Assembly: GCA_011316305.1 (NCBI GenBank)
Contig: SAUG01000033.1
Span: 1 to 64,000 of the forward strand
Length of the DNA stretch: 64,000 nt
Direction of reading: 5' to 3'
DNA from: Rusavskia elegans
Taxonomy: Eukaryota > Ascomycota > Lecanoromycetes > Teloschistales > Teloschistaceae
Shown here piece by piece: positions 55,272 through 64,000 of this stretch. Position numbers and translations under genes: made by a program. Position 1 is the stretch's first letter; each line of letters begins with the position of its first letter. The notes beneath the pieces are model-generated. The model was not told where the DNA came from. It made no database searches and saw only the letters and a list, made by a program, of their open reading frames with translations.

Positions 55272-55311
55272 CCATCCATCCATCCATCCATCCATCCATC
55301 CATCCATCCAC
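55272..55311 (+). repeat. (CCAT)n microsatellite
   Basis: About ten uninterrupted CCAT units. It is likely length-variable between strains and usable as a marker. Confidence 0.9.
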
Positions 55312-56242
55312 CTCCTTAAACCCTCAAACCCCCACCCAAACCACCCATACCAAGAAAACCAACACAGAACTGACTACAAAAAGGTAAAATAAACCACCCA
55401 CCCACCTCGCCCAACCATCAAAATCACCAACTCCAGAACCCACCTAAATTTCTCTACCATAAACATCGATCAAACTATCAAACAAATTTTTGAAGTGATA
55501 CAGATAAGGGTGGAACGGATAAAAAAACCCCCCGCCGGAATGAGGGAAGAATGGCCGTTGGAAGTTGTGAAAGGCAATGTAAATCGTACACACGAGAATA
55601 ATTTCTTGGTGTTGGACTGTATAAAGACTTTTCGCAAAAAAAAAAAAAAAAAAAGGGAAATATGATTGATGCTGATCTGATGAATTCTTATAGTTACGAG
55701 GTTCAAGTGTCAAGAAAAGTGGATTAGAGCACAACCAGTCTCATCTCATCTTTCATCTTTCATCTTTCATCATCAAAATAAAAAAGGGCAAGCTGAGTAT
55801 GTATGTTCGTTCAATGTTGGATAGGATACAAATTTACTAATGCCTCAAATGCTCCACCATATTCTGATGCAAATTCTCGTGCAAAAAAAAAAAGGCATGA
55901 ATCCAAACAAATAGACATGGACCATGCCATGCCAGGCTCTCAGCCAAGAAAGGATGGTGTGCTGCAGAGATTCACAAATATTAGTTGTAATGATAATGAG
56001 GGGGATCCAAATTTTCATCATCCGACACATCGTTGTCCGTCGTGCTGCTCGCACAAGAAATAGCTGAAAGTGAAAGAACAAAGTATGGTGCTCGGACATG
56101 GCAAAAGAAAATAGTGCATTGCATCGAGTAAGCGTCACAACAACCGTTCCGGGGGTTACAGTAAGGGTTGCCCCGAACTCTGGTCTACTTCTTCGTAACG
56201 TCATCCGTCGTAAGTCGTGGTTACATGTGCCCTCCTCTTTCT
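55312..56242. other. Noncoding region with poly-A tract
   Basis: No gene. It contains a run of 19 A at 55636-55654 and a CTTTCAT iteration at about 55749-55772. The right part is the likely 3' untranslated region of PIN4 (minus strand). Confidence 0.55.
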
Positions 56243-58193
56243 TTACTCCACAATGATGCCCTGGACGTTCGACTGCCTCAGCTCGTCGCTGCCTCGTGCC
56301 TGATGTCCGTTCTGCCGTCCCCGGCTGAAGCCAGATCCTCGTTCCATGGCTGGACCGCGCGGCTGGCGAACCGGCATGTTGCCACCGCGTTCTCGGGACT
56401 GGTCATCATGATTGTTACTGAACGAACGGTTACTGCCAATCGGTCCTCCAACGCTCGACTGACTGTCCTGGTCCCAAGGGAACATTCCTCGAAGGCGCCG
56501 AGGGCTGCCGTTGATTGACATCCCGTTCATGCCGTTGACCAGCATATCATCGCTACGATGCTGGCCAAGAGCCGACGCTGAGGCAGCAGGCGTCAACGTT
56601 GGCGTCGCAGAAGAAGCGTTACCCACGCCATATGGATCTTGCTGTTGTTGGTACCTAGCAGCATTGGCCACCAGTTGGGAGGAAAAGTTTCCCCAAGACA
56701 TTGCCGGGGATGGAGTCTTTGCGCGGAGATCAGCAACAGACTTGGCTCCCCGAAGGTTGCTCTGGGTACCGAATCCGCCAGGCGAGTCGGGTGGGACGCC
56801 TAGAAGCCCACTAGACTGTTGACCACGCAACGTTGGGTACATCCCAGGTTCACGTCCTCGAGCTTCTTTGAATTCCATAGTTTGTGCTCTGTTCAAGGCA
56901 CGATGGTTTGGATCGCGGTCAAGATATGAGCCTTGAGGGACGGGAGGACTGATGTTGCTAAGAGATGATCGGTACACAGCAACGTACCGCTGATTGTCGG
57001 CAGTGTCATGTGAAGAGTGGCATAACCCCATATTATGGGCGAGTGTGTGGACGATCCGTCTTTCTTGAGGGGTCAGATCCGTCGGGAAATTGAGTTCTCC
57101 ACGGTTGGGATCGTTCTTGAATACCAAGATCTCGTTGTAAAATCCAAGATTCTTCGGATCATTGAGATCTACGTCTTGAGAAATTCGGTCAGTGTACGTT
57201 AGAGGCGGACGGCGAAGCATTATCTCACCTGGCTTCTCTATCCGAGATCCTATGGGCGACGGAGAGGTCGTGGGAACGTGGGAGGACAAGGATGACATGG
57301 ACGGCTGGTTCTGCAGCTGGGGCAGACCCAGAGGTCGGTGTTGCTCCTCCAATTGTCCGCGCCGCTCTCTTTTTTCTCGCTCAATACGTTCGCGTTCCTG
57401 CAGAGGCAGCATCTTCTTGTACTCCACACGGAGCTTGCGGCCTTGGAGTTCGAAGTGGTTCAGATTGTCGATCACCACCTGAGTCTCGTCGGACGTTGTG
57501 AAATTGGCAAAAGCCAGTCCACGGAAGACGCCGTTATCGAAGTGATAGTTGAAGGCATATGGAAGGGGAAGATTCATGTTCGTCATCAGCTCCACCAACT
57601 GTTCCTTTTTCACAGCAAACGGGATGTTTTTGATGACGATGGCGGTAGGGATGAGGTCGTCGTCTTGATCACCGAATTGATCCGGTCGGATCTGGGACAT
57701 GCCGAGAGGGGAGGGGCCGAGTGGACCGTATGTTCCACCGTTGTTCATTTGTTGCTGGTCCAGCCAAGTCTGACTCGCGAGCGTTAGTTGGGGCCGAATC
57801 GGCATTCTCAGACATGGTTGGACTCACCGGAGGAAGGGCGCTTCGGCCACGAGGGGTTGGCCTCATCCTGCCCGTTGCGCCGAAAGCTGGAAAGCCATTG
57901 GGAGCGGCGAAAGCGTTGGGATTCCAAGTCTGAGCGCTTGGCATTTCATAGCCATAGGCAGCCCCTTGCATGGTTGGGTTGATCCGGTCGAAGCGATTGC
58001 CGTCGTAGCGGGGAGTGGTATCTTCCGGCTGGTAGATGGGATTCTGCATCTGAGCATTCTGCATCTGAGCATATGGATCGAATTGGCGGGAGGGTTGGCG
58101 ATGGAGGGTTGGTTGCTGGTGGCGCTGAGCACCTGGAGAACGAGAGGCCGGTTGATCGTAATACATGTCGTGCGGATTTTGGTGGCCGTTCAT
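56243..58193 (-). CDS. PIN4: Pin4/Cip2-type RRM and R3H RNA-binding protein
   Basis: Exons 57828-58193, 57229-57769 and 56243-57174 (introns of 58 and 54 nt; GTGAGT and GTGAGA donors) give 612 aa. The N-terminal 160 residues are Gln/Pro/Asn-rich. The RRM spans about 162-240 (AIVIKNIPF as RNP2, RGLAFANF as RNP1) and is followed by a charged helix (LQERERIEREKRERRGQLEE). The R3H-like domain spans about 303-371 (DVDLNDPKNLGFYNEIL, RRIVHTLAHNMGLCHSSHD, RYVAVYR). The tail is disordered, Ser/Gly/Gln-rich and ends in an RGG-like basic stretch. Yeast Pin4 and fission-yeast Cip2 bind mRNA and act in checkpoint and stress responses; the same role is likely. The second intron is 54 nt and open in frame. 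Confidence 0.9.
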
Positions 58194-60329
58194 GTTGTCA
58201 AGATGGTGAGAATAAAGGAGGATCAGGGAATCGCGCGCGCTGCTTTTGACGTTGCGAGCGGAGATTGTCAAGAGCGCAAGCAGGCGGCTGTCGGTGCAAT
58301 TTCGGTGGGTGACGGAAGGACAGGGTACCGGGATGCCTGTGGTGAGGGAACAGAGAGAAAATAGCTGGACAGTACAGTAATACTTGTTAACGTTTAGCTG
58401 GGTCGTAGATCGTGAGTGGTGATCGTAGGGAGCCGGTGTATCGTGAATGCGTCAGAGTCGTGGAAAAAAGAGCGGCGGAGACGTCCAGGCTGTGTGATGT
58501 TGAGTCTGCAGCAAAAGCCTGTTCAGACGATGACTGGAGACGAGTAGATCTAGATGATGGATTTTGATGGGATAGAAAGTCGAGATGGTGGTTCGGTGAG
58601 CTCAACGAATTGCAAGGTCAAGTCGAGGGAGGTGGTCAGGTGCACGGGTGCTGGGGAAGAAATGCAATTACTGAGGGAATCATACAGTAGGGGCTTGATT
58701 TAAAGAGTGCCAGGGACTGTACAGCAGAATGCGACAGTCGACATGACGATAGCGGACAGGATAACGAGGTTGAAATAGATGTTGGTTGAAGGAGGTTGAG
58801 GTTGGGGATTGGAGGTTGGAGGTTGTTGTGGGAAGAGAGCACCACAAAGCAGGGACTTGCAGTAATTAGTGAGCAGCAGGGAGCTTCGAACGAAATGATG
58901 GCCGAGGGATCGCGCTTGGCCGCATCGGGATCCACTAATCCATGTGCGGCTAATGCGGCTGTTGTCGGACTACTCGGGCAGAACATCCGTGAACATCCCT
59001 GAACATCCAATTTAACTGGCCAAACTTTCCTGTCACGACTCACGCAATTATTATACTATTGAATGAAAAAGGGATGCCCAGCCCGTGAAACCACCGTCGA
59101 CTGGTGGTCGTCCGCTGGAACCTGGAAGGACTCGATTACGATGACTCCATACCGACTACAGTAGTATTGGCCGTAAATGTGAAGCCTCTTTTAGCTTATT
59201 CTCGAGGCAATCAGGGTCCTCCCATGTCACCGAGCCATACAGAGCATCCAGCGTACTCCTGAGCATCATGATTGGCCTGCTATGGATAATAATGCATTTT
59301 GCGTTGGGATATTCTATGCGCATCAATTGCATCTCCTGACATCCTATTTCACATTCAAGTCATAGCTCATCTCATCCCAGAAGCGGGAGCTGCCTCCTAG
59401 GGGCCGGAGACTTTTCTGCTGACACTGGTTCCCACGAGGTGATCGGCTCCCCCGCCCTCCTTTGGGCATCCTATGTCTTGGCACTCGTTTCATCCAAGAT
59501 CCAGCTCGACTTCCGTCCGATCCATGTCCCAACTCCTGATTGCGCTTCTGTTCCCAACGAACAGGTACTACTGATGGAGTACCAATCCACATCAAATCAT
59601 CAAATAAAGAACCGAGCGCAACAAAAACAATTCTCCGCCAATGGCCCCCTTCCTCTTCACTCAACGACGCTGCTTGCCCCTCATCTCCCGTCACTTGTGC
59701 TGCAGCTCGCCCAAATAGGCATCCGCAAGCCCCACCGATCGCGCCCAAGTCTGAGAACATTACCTTACTTCACCTTACTTCACCTTACCTTACGTAGTAG
59801 TGTGACCCAGCTGCTTCCCGTCAATGGCTCGAGGGTGCATTGGAAGCAGTGTCAAAAGTTCGACAGTCTGATTGCGACCCCAATGACTGGTGGATCTTGA
59901 AGAACATCGTTTGATCGGCAACCAAAGGCGCATCGGGTGACCCCCCAATTCCCAAAGCAGAGGTTCGTGCATCGGAACCGTCCGCGATCGGCAGGACGCA
60001 TCGGCTATGGATCATGTGATTTGCTCCTTTCCGATACGTCGACATCATGCATATACTTTAGAGGTACCTTCGCATGCGTTCCTGCACGAATGGAGCGGCT
60101 TGATCGTAAAGTATCTGTGACTCTTCGGGTCTGTGTCGAGTAAAACATTGCGTGTATGTACAGAGGTATAGACTGACGGTGGACCCCCCCAGTGCGACGA
60201 TGAAGGATCTCCGATTCCCTATAAAAACCTCATACTCCCATGACCTCGACCAGCGAGCATTACTGGCCACCAAGCTACTGAGAATTGATGACAGTCTCTG
60301 CCCGTCACTCGGTCTGGGCAGCACCGTAT
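58194..60329. other. PIN4 leader and intergenic region
   Basis: About 2.1 kb. The first several hundred bases are the presumed long 5' leader and promoter of PIN4 (minus strand). No convincing gene occurs in 58636-60324. A short ACTTCACCTT iteration lies at about 59766-59790. Confidence 0.5.
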
Positions 60330-60624
60330 CTATCGTCTCTCCTCATATCGCCCATGGCCCAGCCCGGGCTGCTGTTGCTGACCCGTAGGGGGTCCGTATC
60401 CGTGGCCGGCGTACACGGGGGGCGTAAACACTCGCCCTTGCTCCCGCCGAGCTTGCTCCAGCTTCCGTTCTTGTTCCTGCCGCATCAGGTTATTCTGATA
60501 TTGCATCAGCCGTTCTCGATTTCGCTCCGTCTCGACCGATCCCGCTTCTTTCGGACGAAGGAATGTCGTTTGCTCCGCCGGTCGCCGGGATGCTTCGAAA
60601 GACCGCTGCTGTTGCTGCTGAAAA

Positions 60625-60656
<32 letters not shown>

Positions 60657-63600
60657 GTGATGTGCGGCTTCCTGCTGCAGTATTGCTTCTTGTCTCGCTC
60701 GTCGCTGCAATTCGGCGTGACGCTGTTCATCCTGCCGCTGTAGTTGAAGCTGCATATGATGTTGCGCACCCTGCGGTGTTTGATGCGGCTGCATCGTCGT
60801 GTACGGAGAGGACTGCAGATTGGGCGCCGCATGCCCTTGGCCTTGAGAGCCCGCTTGTTGCGCTTGGTGTGCCGGCATTTGCTGTTGAGAAGCCAGCTGT
60901 GTCGGCCCGCTGGTATACGATGGTGTTCGGGAATGCGAGAACGCGCCAGGCGGTGGGCTCGGCGCATGACTTCTCTGTATCGATTGGAAAGAGCCGCGAG
61001 AAGCTGGCTGAAGGAATGCCGGCTGCGAGTGTGGCGAATTCGTGCCCGGTGACTGATAACTCGACCGTTGCTGCTCTAGCCGCTGGGCCGCAGCTACCCA
61101 CGGGGCAGGACTTTCGCGGACATGGACTGGCTGTTGGGCTTGGTGTTGCTGCTGCTGTTGCGTAGCAGATTGACTAAGCGAGTGTCGATGCTGCTGTAGA
61201 ACGTGGACGGCCCGATCATGGCCTGAGTCTCGCGCTGAACGCGTCTGTGACAGCTGGCTGGGAGGTCGATAGGGCTGAACCAACGTCGTAGGTGAGTGTT
61301 GGGTCGGCATGGGGGCAACAGACGGGGCATCTTCTGCTTTCCTCCGTGGTGCTGGCGGCTCGCTTGGTTCATCATTGAGGATTGACATGATATTGGATCT
61401 TTTGGCTGGTGCCGGCGAGGGTCTCGGTGGTGCCTGAGTTGGCATAGCCGGGGTTGAACCTACACGGGTATTCTCATCTAATGGTGATAATGCCAAAGGT
61501 ATCCGTGCGCTTGCCGGTGATTGCAGAGCAGACTGACGAACCCGTCCCGGGATGACAGGATCTATTCGTCTCATAGCCGGCGAGGGCTCTTGCTGCATCC
61601 TATCGAACTGTGATTGCTGAGATTGGTTGCCTACCCGTGGTCTGGTGTCGAGCTCGAGTGGCTGCGAAGGAGCGATTCGGACCTGCGACGAAGTTGGTTG
61701 GCTGGGAGCGAGGAAAGGTTGGGATGCAGGAGTCGAATGATTTCGAACTGAAGTCTGCTGCTGTATAGTGCCCTGAACTTGCTCCGAGTGTCGGCCCTGA
61801 TGTTGCTGCTCCAGCTTGTCAAGGAACTCTTGCTTCTGTTGCCTCTTCAGAGCCTCTGCCCGCTGCTGTGTTTCGAGCCGGCGGATGCGGCTGGCCTCGT
61901 CCTCTGCAGGATTCTGCCTCTGTTGCTGCTGGGTCTTCTGGGAGTCGGTGGAGGCCTGCACTTGGACTAGTGAACGAGGCCTCTCATCGGAAAAGAAGCC
62001 AGATCTAGGTCCTTGTAGTGAAGCAGTGCGTTGTTGGGACGGCTGCTGTTGCGTACGTGGGACAACATTAACAAGACTTTGATTCGCTGAGACAGAAAAG
62101 GGAGGAGTGGGAGTAGGTTCGGCCTGTGCGAGAGGTTGATATCTCGGTTGCGAGGTCTGGGCTTGCGGTGATGATATTGGGACTGGCTTGGTGGCTTGTA
62201 CTTGCGAAGATTCGCTTTCAATATCGAGCTGGTCAACACTTGGGGCTAGTGGCCTTTGAGGAGGTAATTGGGGAGTGTTCTCAGCTCGCCGCTTGTTCTG
62301 TATCGTTGGTGCTGGCGGCGGGCCCATGTCTTCGCCTCGTTTGATCCGTTCATCCGCCTCCAGGGCGATCTTTTTTAGAAACTCGTTTTCCTCTTTCTGA
62401 GAGGCCCGGTTATAGTAGTTTCGTACCTGCAGAAGAAGGTTAGATTGGCTCAGATCATGTGATGGAGATGATCGAACGAAACATTACCATTGTGACCGAT
62501 TTCGTCTTCATAGTATCAGCAATAGCTTGCCAATTGGTGCCAAAATGGCCGAGTAAATTTTGGAAATCTTGATGCTCCGGAACCGACCAATAGCTTGACG
62601 TGCTAGGTTGACCGGTCCTCTGCTGCTGTGGTGGTGGAATTTGAGGCTCGAACAGCGGCTGTTGTGACTTCTGAGCTCCAGCCAAAGTTGTGGGTACCGA
62701 CATGGACTGTCTATTCATCCAATTCTCGATCGATAATGGCTGGGTTGGAGGCATAGCCTGAAGTCCGGCAAGGAGTTGTGCACCCTCGAGATCGTCCAGC
62801 ACCTGTTCGGCTTCAGGCTTCGGCTCCCGACTTTTTCCCCGTCCAGCATCCCTATCGCCTTTCTGGGGCGATGGGCCTGGTGCAGCAGCTAGCAGGACCG
62901 CCTTCCCTCTCCTCACACCCTTCTCTTTCGGAGCCCCTGCGCCTCTTCGTCGTGGTTTCTCCACGCTTGTTTCTCCATTCGCATCGACCTTTGAAAGAAC
63001 TAGGTTCCGTCTAATAGGGGTTGCTGCCGGCGTGGCAGCTTCGACATCACTTGTGGCACCAAAAACCGGCGCCGCCGTCCTCTTCGGACGGCCTGTTTCG
63101 GTCACAGCGGCGGATCCTGGATCGAGTTCCGTATTGCCATCGTACGAGGGCATTAGATTGCTGGATTTGGCACGATTCTGTGGTCCGCGAGGACCTCGAC
63201 GGCCTTTCTTGATCCGCAAGAATGCCTTTTCTTTCTCCTTGTACATGCAGCTAGCTTTAGTGAGATAATAGTGCTGGACACAATCTTGATAATTTCGACC
63301 AGGTATCTCGGCAGCGATGGCTCCCCATCTCTTCGGATTCAGTATGTATTGGTCGATGAATTTGTCGTGTTCTTCGGCCGTGAAATCATCCTTCCTCGGC
63401 GCAAACGCAAGAGCTTGCAGCACCCCATGGTCCGGGACGAAGTTGTTCATGTCAGTGAAGAGCATGGCTTTTGACTCATGCGCACTCAACATGTCAGGCA
63501 CTACAGCTTCTTTGTCGTGATTCGGTGCCCGATCGGCGAGCTGGTGAGTGCGTCTCAATTCTTCATCAGCTGCAGTTTTTTCGGAGATCTTCAAAACTTC

Positions 63601-64000
63601 CTCCATCTGGGATTCGCTGGTATTTCGCACGCGACGAGTTCCAGATATCGATGTGATCGCGCAGCCGATTACAGGTGTCACTTCAACGGGGGCAGGCGGA
63701 GGCGCGGCATCGTTCCTTGCTTTCTCCTGCTCTTCCAGTTCTATATTCTTCCATCGCCACGAGCGGTAGTCTTCTGCAAATTGTTGCTTGTCTTCCTCAT
63801 ACTGGACTTCCACCTCCTCTTCTTGAATCTTCAGCTGTTCCAATATGCGCGACTTCACGAGTTCATGGAGACCAAAGCCCTGCAAATCTTCTATCTCTGA
63901 CAGTGGGGTGGGTGGGCCAGGCACCAGAAATGGAAGGCTTTCGATGGGAGGGGTGAGTCTGCGGGCCAGAGAGGGACTGATGTTATGATGAATGTCTACA
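60330..64000 (-). CDS. SNT1: Snt1/NCoR-type SANT protein, 5'-truncated by window edge
   Basis: The frame is open to position 64000 and so continues beyond the window. Within it, exon 62488-64000 joins 60330-62426 over a 61-nt intron (GTAATG donor, CTGCAG acceptor). The first SANT domain is DDFTAEEHDKFIDQYI, PKRWGAIAAEIPGRNYQDCV and HYYLTKA. The second spans the splice: YWSVPEHQDFQNLLGHFG, WQAIADTMKTKSVTM, then VRNYYNRASQKEE. Between them is a basic AT-hook-like linker (KKGRRGPRGPQ). The C-terminal 650 residues are Gln/Pro/Ser-rich with long glutamine runs (around 60600-60660). Two SANT domains in this order are those of Snt1, the scaffold of the Set3 histone-deacetylase complex and fungal counterpart of NCoR/SMRT. 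Nuclear repressor role is expected. Confidence 0.88.

Noticed and set aside
55272..55311. CRISPR-like or telomeric repeat
   Set aside because: It is a plain tetranucleotide microsatellite without spacers, and the unit is not a telomere motif.
60563..61165. 200-codon plus-strand frame rich in Ala/Val
   Set aside because: Antisense shadow of the glutamine-rich part of the SANT gene.

Overview
This window is nuclear DNA from a filamentous ascomycete (Pezizomycotina; a dothideomycete-like fungus is plausible but not proven). The reasons are: genes on both strands with short introns (mostly 50-90 nt) that have GT donors, CTRAY-like branch points and AG acceptors; fungal orthologues such as Gpi19/PIG-P, Pin4/Cip2, a Snt1/NCoR-type SANT protein, a Pth11-type rhodopsin-fold receptor and a PGAP4-like enzyme; many small secreted proteins; and no bacterial features. 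I read splice structures by hand from frame continuity, so exon ends are predictions.

Layout. 0-4 kb is decayed: an F-box/LRR-like pseudogene, a MITE copy and a Pro/Gln-rich pseudogene with stops that look RIP-induced. 4-13 kb has secreted-protein genes (4.15, 8.9 broken, 9.9-10.8, 12.1-13.1 kb) around a divergent pair (AIG2-like cyclotransferase / zinc-ribbon protein). 13.4-17.6 kb reads like a worn-down metabolic locus: half of a FAD monooxygenase, an intact zinc-less MDR oxidoreductase with palindromes in its promoter, and the tail of a berberine-bridge-type oxidase. 18.2-20.3 kb is one 676-aa protein with two RxxxxH (HEPN-like) motifs, the most interesting protein here. 20.9-22.8 kb is a noncoding array of strongly diverged repeats of about 240 bp. 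23-29 kb has the Pth11-like receptor, Gpi19, a secreted protein and a small hydrophilic protein. 29.7-33.2 kb has a SAM methyltransferase, a second MITE copy and a secreted 306-aa protein.

35.3-43.4 kb has another pseudogene with two adjacent in-frame stops, a DUF7924-like protein, a frameshifted secreted protein, a 2EXR-like fragment and an eight-cysteine hydrophobin-like protein. 44-45.5 kb encodes a WW protein with a long Gly/Gln/Tyr tail; a third MITE copy follows at 46.1 kb. 47-53.4 kb has a PD-(D/E)XK nuclease-like protein, the PGAP4-like glycosyltransferase and an unknown five-exon membrane protein. 53.4-56.2 kb is low-complexity noncoding DNA. 56.2-64 kb holds PIN4 and the Snt1-like gene, which runs off the right edge.

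How genes relate. Gpi19 and the PGAP4-like protein both act on GPI anchors but lie about 24 kb apart, so this is probably chance. The secreted genes fall into at least two recurrent folds visible by eye (4.15 with 26.3 kb; 8.9 with 12.1 kb). Three MITE copies, RIP-like stop codons and gene remnants show that the window has absorbed repeats and lost genes while keeping housekeeping genes intact.
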